A stretch of 64,000 nt of DNA from Castanea sativa (taxonomy: Eukaryota > Streptophyta > Magnoliopsida > Fagales > Fagaceae): assembly GCF_040712315.1 (NCBI RefSeq), contig NC_134017.1, positions 14,662,001-14,726,000 on the forward strand, written 5' to 3'. The notes below the pieces were generated by a model that was given only the letters and a program-made list of their open reading frames with translations, was not told the DNA's origin and ran no database searches. Below are positions 13,601-26,600 of this stretch, piece by piece. Made by a program: the position numbers and the translations under genes. The first letter of the stretch is position 1. Each line of letters opens with the position of its first letter.

Positions 13601-16600
13601 CATAAACCAAATAAGCAAAACAATCTTGCACAAGAAGTTAGAAAGATCTTTGGAGCCTAAACCAAAGAAACATAATACTGCCTAATTATGATATATATAA
13701 TCTTACACTTATGCTATCACTTTATGTAAAATATCTCTTAACTCCAAAATTCCCTATTACTATTTTTTTTTTCACTAATATCCATTAAGCTTATTAAATT
13801 AATATGTAACTAACCTTAAGAATTGTCAAAAGTTGATTTGGATCTTCAATTCCATATAACTACTGTCCATTTTGAGTTCCTTAGCTTTGATGTACAAAAA
13901 CACCAAATTAAGGTAAGATCCCCTGTTAATTGCAGCTCTATAATATAATTTTTCAAAAAATTTGATCACCCCACCAAATAAATGTTCAAACCTACAATTG
14001 GATTTCATGTATCAACCTTCGATTTGAAATCAAAATAGTCAGATCATCAAAATCCCTAAATAATATCTTGCTTTTTGACTCTATTGAACCCTCCATGGTA
14101 TGTAATCCAGCATATTCTTTCAAGATTTGATTTTAACTTTACTTAATTCTCAATACTTTAGTGGAAATTTAATTAATTATAATAGAAATCTCCAAGTTAT
14201 TTAAAAAATATGATGAATTGAAATTGTATCATAAGTTGCACTGTTACTTGCACCATAGTATCTGCAACTGTATTTATCAACAAAAGAAAACCATAGTATT
14301 TGCAACCGTTGGTAATTTGCTTTGCTAATCATGCATGCTACATTCAGACAATTCATCATCTCTGCAAAGGCATGTGTTCAACTGCTGCAAATTTTGGAAC
14401 TAGCTTTTACTTTTCATATTTCTATATTATTTTGTACTTCAGACTCACGCTCCTCTTTCCCACTCTCTTTTAGAATAATCATCTATGAATTCTTGTTTTC
14501 CATTAAAAATAATAGTTGAAGCCATCATGGAAATCAAGAAACTGTACAAGTTGACTAGAAATTGGCAAGGCGATCCATGTGTCCCGAGGGAATACTCATG
14601 GGATGGTTTGCACTGCAGTTACATCTATACTATTCCAAGTATTATATCAGTGTAAGTGCACTTCCAAAGCATCATAACTTGTGTTCAGGCTTGCTGTGAA
14701 ATTCCAATCAATATATCATCTAAAGGGAAAAGTATCCTCTTTAACTTGTAGGCATCACATAAAAATAAAATAGACCATTGTATAAACTGATATGAAATAT
14801 GATGCGTCATTTTAGGAAATGGGATATTGGAACAGATTCCTTTCACACGCAATAATAGAGTAGACCAAAAGTAATGTCATGTTTTATGATATTTAACTGA
14901 ATTTACTTCATTGTGATTGAATGTTCAACCACATAACACCTCCCTTGGTCCATGGGTGCTGACTAATTGCATGAGATTAATTTTATTTGGATTGCAAATT
15001 ATCTTCCAAAAATTCAACTCCTCTTCCTTTTTTCATAATGACAAACAGGAACTTGAGCTCAAGCAATTTGACTGGGAAGATTGCAACTTCATTCTCAAAT
15101 CTCAAAGCAATAGAGTCCTTGTGAGTCTTAATTTGAATTGTGGTTGATATGTTGCATTTGGTTACTATACAATTGTACTAGCTAGATACTGGCTGTTCCA
15201 GCAACACCATCTATACAATTGTGTTATATGCAAGTTCAGTATCAGGTTTCAAGAACAGAGAACTATTTTTTAACTTAACATTTCTGTATATGTTTTCTAA
15301 AGATCTTGCTAACTCTTCTTTCAGGGATTTGTCATACAATGACTTAACTGGGCCACTGCCAGAATTTTTGGCACAACTGCCAAATTTGTACACTCTGTAA
15401 GTTCTTGAGATTTGATCATGGTATTGCAACGTAAATTTTTGTGTAGGGAAATTGAGGTCATCTGCCTAACACTATCTCTTCAGTGATTTGCATGGGAACA
15501 AGTTCACAGGTTCAATTCCTGAGGATCTTCTGCAGAAGTCTAGGGATGGGACGTTGGTGTTGAGGTTATCTTATCTTCCTTCATAATTCCTTTTGCTTCT
15601 TAATTCTAATTTCACTTGGTCATTTTCTTTTTTTTTTCTTTCTCTCTCTTCCTTCTATATAACTACTTTTGCGTGCCTAATACTAGAAAAAAGTATATAT
15701 ATATATATATACTTGTTCACTTATATGTACGTAAAATTTAGGAGTATCTCATTTTTTTTTCCAATATCAATTTTTATTGTATAAAGACAGAAAAATTAAT
15801 GTTTAATAACTTACTTACCATGGCATACTACCTTGATTCACCCTATGCAAGTGTGAACGAAAATCCAGATCCTTGTCAGTCAGTTGCATGCAAGAGAGGG
15901 AAGAAAGAGGAGTTTGTTATTCCAGTTGTTGCATCATCCACAGCAGCAGTCCTGCTCCTTCTGTTCATCTTTAGTCGTCTGGCTATCTATAAACAGAAAA
16001 GACATGGAGGTATTTCTTTCTTGTAATTGCTAACACAATTGATTGAGTGACGTCTTTTAGAAAAGATGCAGTACCCAATCCTAGGCAGTCTTATTTTTCC
16101 TGTGATACACCAATGCCTTTAAGATGGTTATGAAAGTAAAACAAACATTGTTTAATTCTCACCAGAGGCAATTGTGACCAACCACACAACACGGTCGTGA
16201 TGGCAATATTATGCAATTGATCGACAATAATAAATACATCCACATACCACTTCAACATGTGAACAAGGGGTAAATGCACTTATTTCTCTTCATGCAATGC
16301 TTGGGTATGAATTCATGATTCGGTGGTGCTCTAAGTAGCTTTATTGTGTCAGTGGGTAGTATTCTTCAACTGTTGTTGCCTTTTTTACTGGACTGATAAA
16401 AAAATATTAATAACAATAATGACTACATCCATGGCAGGTTGGCAAGAATTCTAGTAGTTATATAAGATCTCAAGATTGAATGCATAGGGTTATCATATTA
16501 ATGGCGTGCACTAATGCATTGCATTCTTTCCTTGGATAAGGATAGCTTCCCATGTAAGATATTGCCTACCTAAATATAAGTGATCTTTCTGCAAAAGGCT

Positions 16601-19413
16601 CTGTTAGGAATTTAGACCCTGGATGATTAATTTAAAGCCAAATTTACCAACTTGATTAATCAAGCCAATTATGCAGAGGCCCAATTCAGTTTATGATGGA
16701 CACAATCATACCGCAAAAATAAAGTACTGGGTAGTTTAATCTACTTAGCGTTGACATGACCAAATATTGCTTATATATTGGGATAGTAAGGTAGTTTATG
16801 TAGAATCCTAGCAAGCCACATTTGGAAGATTTTTGACGCATCCTACAATATGTTAAGGATATTATCTAGTCTAGGGATTCTTTATGAAGTTGGTTTTTCC
16901 ACCGCTGATTGTACTGGAGATACTTCAACACATAAGTCCACAACTGGATATGTGTTCAATTCTAGTTGGGGACAATATCTTGGTGTAGCTAGCGACGACC
17001 AACAATGTCTCTCTCAACAAATAAAGTAGAGAATAAAGTTGGCAGCACAGAATGTGTTTCATGCTTGGACGAAGTAGTTGAGGTCATCATCATTTTATTT
17101 GAGAAAATGTACTAAAAGGTTATATTCAAGAACATATAGCAGTTATATTCATGAAGGGATAATCTATGTTTAAGTTCTCCAAATTTTGATGGCATCTCAA
17201 CGCAATGAGAAAGTAGTTGGTGTTGATGGGGACTACGTAAGAGTTAGCATTGACCCTATCAATAGGTCAATGCTTTGTTCTTGAATGTGTGCTATTTTGT
17301 GTTTGCATGTCTTTAGAGTAGCTGCAAAATAAGATAGGGATAATATCTCACTTTAGTGAGTGGATGGCTGTCTTTGGCATTCAATGGCTTAGGAATACAT
17401 AAGCAACTTGGGCATAACATTTTAGATGATGGGATGTAAATGAACCGAGTATTTTATGAACAACTCAAACTCAACTAGGGAAAAACTTGTTTATATTCAT
17501 ATATTTATCATATGAGCCAAGCTCAAGCCTAAGTTCAGACTTGGACTATTAAATGAGTTAAGTTCAAACATAATAATGCATTTATGAACAAACTCGTAAG
17601 TCTAAAGGTTGATTTAAGTATACATTGATAAAAATTGGTTGTCCTAAAAGCTTGAACTGTTAGGAAATAATAAATTTAGTCATTTAATCTAACACTCCCA
17701 TGTGGTCCATCTGAGCTGCCCTTGAGAGGGGCCTAAAACTTGGTTTTTTTTTTTTTTTTTCTTTTTTTTTTCTTAAATGAGAGGTAATGTGGAGACAAGG
17801 GGTTGAACCCAATTCCTCATACCATGATAAATTATAAATTATAAATTATCTGAATATTTTAAATTGTTAAGAAATGGTGAATTTAATAATTCAATCTAAT
17901 ATATATAATGTTGGCATTTGAGCCCATAAGGATTCCAAGATAGGCACTCATGTAGGAAACCTATTCCATTAGGGGTTTTTTGGTGACAACATATATAATA
18001 GTACATAATCCTTAGTTTACACGACAATCATTTGAACGTACGTTTACATTCAGAAAATCAGAGAAGCATGAAAACTCTCGTCAAGCTTTCTCTAGTCTTA
18101 GGGTTCCATCATCAAAGCCCTGGGTCTTAATAGCTTGGGAACATCAAGTAGAAGGCTCATATTTGTGGTTTCTACTAACCAGGAAGCCATTAGAGATTGT
18201 GTGAAAGGCTATAAAGTTTGTGGAAAGAGTCGTGGTAGATCCATTTCCATGGCATTGAGTTTTGCTTAGGGTTTGATACCAAACCCAAGAGGTAAAGTAT
18301 GAAAAACCTTTGATTTACAACATGAGAATGTGTTTGTATTCTTTTCCTTTATATAATAATACATATTCATATGCATACATGTATATATAGTTTTATAAAC
18401 TTGAAATAGGATATAGTAAGTTTGTAAATAAGTTTATAAGATATTAAATTATTATTTATAATTTATTGAGAATATAAATAGTCCATTTTGTATTAAAAAT
18501 TATATATGATTTTTAACAATATAGGTTTGGTGAATTTAATTATTAGCATATATTTGTGAAGAGATAAAACATTTTAGTTAGGGTCTTTAATTATTATATA
18601 TGCGAAAAGAACAAGTTAATCAAGTAGCTTGTGAACAAGTTAAAACTTGTTCGACAAGAAAATGGACAAAGCTGGGATATGTAATCTAGTTTGCTGATGA
18701 GCTCAAGCTCGACATGTGTTCAAAATAAAATAAAATAAACAATTTTGAACTTTTAATACTCTCATTTACAACCCTATCTAGATGCGAAATAGCTGCTTTG
18801 TTGATTTTGTATCTTTGAATATTCAACCTGTTGCAAATAGTTCTGGTAAGTTTAGGAAGCCTGTCTCTTTGGTATATATATAAGGCTTCCTACTAATTGG
18901 AAAAATGTGTAAATGAAATAAAAAACAATAGCGCAAATGAAGAGTGATGTGCTATGTTTAACAAAGTGTGTCTGTGTGCAATGTTCTAATCTATATATTA
19001 CTAAAAGTTGAAGCATAGCATTAAATGTTACTGTGCTCACGTTGAGCCACATCAACATTCACGTTATTATCCTTTTTCTTTCAAATTTTCCTATAATTAT
19101 ATGTATTTTAACATTTACTTTTCTTTTTAATAATTGCACTTTCTCCAACCTTTCTCATGCCTTAATCTTTTCATCTCTCTACTACCCTCAACCTTAATAT
19201 TCATTTTCATCTTTCTTTATTTTGTCTCTTCATTTTTCTCTCTCTTACCTTTTCATCTACCTACTATCCTCAATCTTAATGTCACTATTCATCTTTCCAT
19301 TCATTTTCCTTTATTTTGTATTTTCATATTCACACCATCTTCTATAAATTTGTTTTTCTCTCTTCCATTCTTTGCATAGTTTTTCATTACATAAAGGTTG
19401 TTTCTCCCTCACT

Positions 19414-19444
<31 letters not shown>

Positions 19445-20252
19445 TAATTTTTGGAGTATTGTTTTTTTAATTTTCCTGCGTCTTTCCTTAAGTTGATAAA
19501 TTTTTGTGTTTGCTATAACTTTATGTTGGGTTGGTACGATTTAGTTTTGTGTTTTAAGTTTTTTTTGTTCTCTTTGATTTTTAAATATTATACTAATGTG
19601 TTATAAAAAAATTTATAAAAGATAACATATAAAAATATAATATATATTATTCTATCACATAATAATTATATATAATATATATTATATTATATTTTTACTT
19701 TTTTAATCTTTTAATCTTATTTTTTTCAATATCTAAACTGAGTCACATTCTCCATATAATTAAATTATTTATAATTTTTTTTTCAATTAAACATATAATA
19801 TTTTATTTAAATTTAAATAAATTAAATTGTATTCACTTTTTTTAACATTTACACTTTCTCTAATTTTAAGCGTAGCGTTTAATGTTACTGTGCCACGTTG
19901 AGCCACATCAACATCCATGTCATTATCTTTTTTCTTTTTAATTTTCCTATAATTCTTTTTTAACATTTACTTTTTTTTTTTAATAATTGCACTTTCTCAT
20001 GCCTTTACCTTTCCATCTCCCCACTACCCTCAACCTTAATATCACTTTTCATATTTCTTTATTTTGTTTCTTCATCTTTCCCTCCCTTACCTTTTCATCT
20101 CCTCACTACCCTCAACCTTAATGTCACTATTTATCTTTCCATTCATTTTCCTTTATTTTGTCTCATCATATTCACTCAATTTCTATAAATTTGTTATTCT
20201 CTCTTCCATTTTTTCCATAATTTTTCATCACAGAAAAGTTGTTTCTCCCTCC

Positions 20253-20290
<38 letters not shown>

Positions 20291-20605
20291 TGCACACAAT
20301 AATTTTTGGAGTATTTTTATTTTTTTATTTTCCTACATCTCTACTTAAGTTGATAAATTTTTTTTGTGTTTGTTATAACTCTACATTGGGTGGGTATGAT
20401 TTAGTTTTGTGTTTTAAGTTTTTTTTTTTTTGTTATCTTTGATTGTTAAATATTATACTATTGCGTTATAAAAAAAAAATTAAAAAGATAATATATAAGA
20501 ATATAATATATAATATTCTATTACATAACATGATTTGAGTAATTTGGTGTTTATTGTTATATCTTTTATTTTTACTTTTTTTTCTTCTCGTATTATTTTA
20601 TTCAA

Positions 20606-20657
<52 letters not shown>

Positions 20658-23600
20658 GAATTAATATATTAGACTGCATATTTTTTTAAAGTCAATATAT
20701 TAACTTGAAAGAAAATGAAAAATCAACTATTAACCAGTAATAACTAAAACAATAATATTATCACCCGCAACGCGCGAGTCTACGACTAGTTACTAATAAA
20801 ACTTCTCTTTTGTAGAAAACTCATTTTTGCATTCTGTTTTACTATAGTGAGACTAATTAAAAAATATTTTATTAAAAAATTTATTATTTTGAAAAAAAAA
20901 ATTAATACAAAATTTCAATAGGGAACTCATGCTAAAATGCAAAAGATGTAGACAATCATGCAATTCAAGACTTCCTCTAGCTTTACCACGGACAATACAT
21001 GTTGGGAAACCTTAACCTAAATATGGTAAACTGTTACTGCGTATGGATTTGGGGCCACAAGCGTGAGCATTTACTGGCATCCCCAACCTAGGATAAGTGG
21101 ATTCCATATTAATCCTAGTAACAATAACACGTGAGATAAAATAGATTTGAGGACACAAACATAAGAGATTTAGAACATGAACTCTGCATATTCTCACGCA
21201 ACACAAACATTTTTTTGATAGTTTTATTGAAAATCTTCCTTGCTGTAGGTATGGTTACCAAATCCAATATCAGCTCAAAGAATCAACAGTACAGCTACTC
21301 TGAGGTTGTGAGCATTACTAATAACTTCGAAACCATCATTGGAGGAGGAGGATTTGGTAAAGTGTACCTTGGTAAACTGAAAGATGAAGTTCAAGTAGCT
21401 GTTAAATTGCTCTCTCCTTCATCAAACCAAGGCTATAAGGAATTTCAAGCTGAGGTTATATAGAAAATTGCAGCCTGTTTCTGAATTGCTTGAATTTTTT
21501 TTTTTTTTTTTTAAATTGAAACTGTGAATCTGTAATTACATGAGACATGCAACTAAAGATTTTCATCCAACTAAACTAAAGAACTGGTTTGAAATATAGG
21601 CACAACTCTTGATGATTGTTCATCATAGAAACTTGGTTTCTCTTGTTGGATACTGTGATGAGGATGACCAGAAGGCCCTCATATATGAGTATATGGAAAA
21701 TGGCAATTTGCACCAGCATTTATCAGGTATTTACCATTTACCATTTGTGTTCAAAGGCTCTTCATCCTATGACTCATCATAGGCTACCTTTATCATATCA
21801 AAAACATGATTTTTAATATGGGGCAAGACCTGGTTTGAATTCCATAACTACACTTGGTGGGCTTTTAGTAAGAGCAAACCACCAAACAAGGTGCTACTCA
21901 TATCAAATGCTTGCCAAATAATTTCAGTAGGCTGTCCCATTTGGCCTACTCTTAGCATCAAAATGATAACTTCTTATGAAAATGAAACTAGGCCTTACCC
22001 CATCCCATGGTGAAACACCTATGCAACAAACTAAACATATTAAGATGTGGAGAGAGAAAGAAGGTAGGTTAAAATGCCTAAGAATTAATCAGAGGTCCAG
22101 CTAATCTTTTCACGATACAACAACTTGAAAATTCTGATCGTCCAACCAATTAAAACAGACAAAACGGGGGATGGGTGAGGTACCAACTAGCCAGTATAAG
22201 CTTTATACAACTGAATTGCTATTGCTATTGCTATTTGATACTATTTGGATTAGGAATGCATATGCGTGGTGAGCATCTTACAATTATTATTTCTTATGCC
22301 TTGAATTTGCAAAACAATGCCTTTTCCAATAAAACCCAACTGACAGTTGTATTCATATATTTTTCCTGTAGTGAAAAACACAAATGTGATGACTTGGAAT
22401 GAGAGACTTAGTATTGCAGTGGATGCAGCACATGGTTCGCAAACAAATCAATTACATTATTATTGATCTTTAATACCTTTTGGGTTTTTTTTTTTTAAAT
22501 AGAAATTATTACTTGGACTTAACGATGGATTGTTGGTGGAGTTGTAGGGTTAGAGTATCTTCATAATGGTTGCAAGCCGCCTATAATTCATAGAGATTTG
22601 AAAACTTCCAACATTTTATTGACTGGACATATGCAAGCCAAGATAGCTGATTTTGGGTTGTCTAGAATCTTTGCAACTGAAAGTGACTCTCACGTGTCAA
22701 CTTGCCCAGCTGGCACATTAGGATACCTTGATCCAGAGTAAGTGTGTTATACTTACTGGTTGATATACTTTTTTATTTTTTTTTTTATTATTCTATTTTA
22801 TGTTGGAGTCGGATTTTATTTAAGTATCTTCTACATATGTTCTAATGGGATTTGAGAACAGACTAAAATTGTTACAAGGTGATATTACTCTGTATTTTCA
22901 CCGGAGGGAGTTGTCAAAGCATCAAGATGCCAAAAGCTATTACTTACGATTAAAGTAATCAATTGATAGATTCCTTGAAAATATATATCTAGAGAGAGAG
23001 AGAGAGAGAAAACACAATGATTATGTGATTTAGCCTAACAGCCAATGTCCACGAAGGAAACCCTTGATGACTCTTCACTATAATCTCAATTCTATGTTAC
23101 AGTGAACCCTAAGCAGCATATAATAGGGATTAGGAGCTAGGTTAGGTGTACATGGGCTAAGTAAGATAATTTGGCCTCTTAGGTCAAATACACATAAATA
23201 TCTCTAACCCATCTCCCCCCCCCCCCCCCCCCCCTCTCTCAAACTCAAGGTGTCATCTTGGGTTTGGAATGTAACTAGGGAAGATAAAGATGCCTGGAAG
23301 ATGACCATGAAGACAATTACATATGGATCAAACAATGAACATGCAAATTAAGAGCAAACAATGATGATTAATGAATGCCAGAAGACAATAAGGGCCTAAG
23401 AAGGTTGCATCAGTGACCAAGGAGAAGCTATTATAGTCTAAGGACCATTGGCAACGAAATAAAGTTGTGATGAAGCATATGAATGAGTTAATGAATATCA
23501 TAGATGGTGAACTCAATGAGCAAAAGGTCAAATTTTATTATTATTAATTTGGTGATTTGAGGCTTGGGAGCCTCAAATGAGGAAACGAAGTGAGCCTAGT

Positions 23601-26600
23601 GGTTGAAGGCTTGGGATGAGTTATGGATCCAGACATCCTAGGTTTGATTTTTACTAAGAGTACCCTGGATCACTTGATACACATTTCTGGCAGTTGGGAT
23701 TGTATGTCTATGGTTTATTCCCTAGTGGTAGGTCAGGTGAGGTTCCATGTTATTAAAAAATAAAAATTAGAATCTATGCAAAAAACAAAGTGGGACACAT
23801 TTGGTTGTAAAATATCAACTCTGGTCACTGGTCAAAGTCAAACTAAAAGTCAAGTGTCAAAGCTAGTCCACAATCTTTTTTAAACCAAAACTCAACTGTC
23901 TAATCTAGTTCAAAGATCCAAGTCTGAATTGATCAAGCAATCCACCCATCGAACTGATCCGAGTTCAATTTGTGTAATGTCAAATATTCAATTCAACCCA
24001 ACCCAACTAGATTCCTGACATAGCATGATGACCTGAGAAGATAGGCTGACGTGGAAACTGAGGTGACACATGAATGCTAATGTGGCATAACTAATTTGGC
24101 ATTGGTGTTAACATGGCAAATATGGTTTGTTTTGGAGAAAACATATGTATCGGTTATTAAAATTAACCCTAACATATAACATATTATTGATATATATAGG
24201 TCTACATATAGCTTACTCTTTTGCCCCTAGTTTTATACTCATAATACTCCCCCTCAAGCTGGAAAGTATATATCGTACAATCCTAGTTTGTTACATAATA
24301 AACCCAAATGAGTCTTACATAAAGCTTTGGTAAACATATTAGCAATTTGGACTCTTGTAGAAACATATGGAGTAGCAATTACACCATCTTCGACTTTCTC
24401 TCGAGTAATATGACAATATACTTCTATATGCTTGGTTCACTCATGGAACACAGGATTGGAGACAATGTGAGTTGCTGCTTGATTATCACAATACATAGTC
24501 ATAGGCAACTTCACAACAAATTTTAATTCCTCAAGTAAATGTTTAATCCACATAAGCTCACATGATGAGAGTGCCATGGCCGAATAAGACCACAGCCTGG
24601 ATGTGATTTAAGATACCTCACAATCCGAATAACAGCCTCCCAATGTGGAAGGCGAGGATCTTTCATACACTGGCTCAAAACACTAACTGCAAATGATATA
24701 TCTGGGCAAGTAATGGTGAGATAGTTTAGTTTACCAACCAGACGACGATATCTCTCAAGATTAGATAACAGCTCTTCCTGATCTTCATACAATTTGACAT
24801 TAGGATCCATAGGAGTCTTCACTACTTTAGATCCTAACAAGCTAGTTTCTTCCAAAATATCCAATACATTCTTTATGATTGACTGATGCCTTCTTCATAT
24901 CATGCTACCTCAATACTGTAGTTTACCCAATTCTTTAGTTCAAAAGATTTTTAAAGGTATCTCTTCAAATCATCAATACCCTTCTTATCATCATCAGTGA
25001 TTATAATATCATCAACATATACTATCAACAAAACCTTTCCTCTTGTAGAGATATAAGAAAACATAGATTGATCAGAATGACAATGTTGCAATTCAAACTT
25101 TAACTCTACTTCACTTAATTTACTAAACACAGAGGGATCAGAATGACCATAAGAGACAAATTGAGAGATAGGTTGAGATGTAAAAGTACGCTTACCTTTG
25201 TGCAGAGCAATGGGAAGAGAGTCGGGATCAGGAGGCGAATCAATGTTGAAAAAAAGTTAAATCAACATTCCTCTGTCGCCATAACCACACAAATAATTCC
25301 ATAGCAATACGAAATATTTAAACTTAGCAGTGTAAATCAACCCAAAGCTACCCAATAAAGAACACAGAGAGGCCAACAAGTAGAAAATAAAGACAAATCG
25401 ATACCCAAGGTTGAAATTCTGCCAGTGGCACGAAGTTGGAGCTATGGCTGGTGGTGAAAAATTGTGTAAGTGGGTTGTCGGAGAGACAAGACTAGAACTG
25501 GTTGGTGGTTATCGGCAGTGAAAAGTGGGTGGGTGGGGGTTGTTGGCACCAAAAGGTGGGTGAGTGGTAGTCATGAGGTTAACGACAGAGTTTGGCTAAC
25601 CTTGCTCTGATACCATGTGTTGGAGAAAACATATGTATCGGATTATTAGAATTAACCCTAAAATATAACATATTATTGATATATATAGGTCTACATTGAG
25701 TTTACTCTTTTGCCCCTAGTTTTATACTCATAACATGGTTGATGACATGGCCTTGGAGCTGATGTGGCACATTTTTGGAGGTTGACACATGGCATAGGTA
25801 TAAAGGGCCGATGTGTGGAGGTAGGTCATTGGCATATGAAGAGTCCAAATGGCATGTGGTAGTGCATGGGCATGTGAGAGCAAAAGCAAAAACTTTGAAC
25901 AAGGCATGATGCGTTTGATGGCCGGCGATTCTTTAATGGTTGAGTAAATCAGCGAAGGAGCATCCCAAGGGCAATGGCGGTGGGCAAAATAGAGGTGGTT
26001 CCAATAGCAGCAATGGTGTTATGGCAGTCTATCAGCTTCTAATGGCATCAAAAGTTTCTAAATATATAGGAATAAATGTTTAGGTTTTAATTTTATGTAT
26101 GTTGACAATCCGAGTACAAAAACATGTTTAGTTTGAGATATTTAAGTCTTAGAATAATGTTAGACATTGCTCAAATTGATCCAAGTCAAGATTCAAGAAC
26201 AATCAGGTTACAAAAAGAAAAATTCAAAAATTGCAAGGCTCGACCAATCGAGAGACAGGTTCGACTGATCAAAACTCGGCAAATTTTAAATCAGATTCGA
26301 AAGCCTGAGAAATGTTTAGGGTTTGAGTCCAACACTGCTAGGTATAAAAGGAAAACCCTAATTCAAGTTTCAAAAGTCTTGTGGATTACTCTTATGAGAT
26401 CTGTGAGATTCTGTAACCTTCTAACTCAACAAGCATCTACTGAAAAGAAGATCCAATCACAAGAACCAGTAGATATAAGTTGTTGTATACAAGATCAACT
26501 GTTGCTAATGATTTAAAGCTTTAAGTAAAATCTCAAAGTCACAAATGAGGGTGTTTGTGTGGAACAAATTCAAATAGAAGAGTTCGTGAATTCGGAGCTG

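Noticed and set aside
26124..26516. 130-codon plus-strand frame as a gene
   Set aside because: Sits in LTR-like sequence and includes a TATA-like stretch; no domain.
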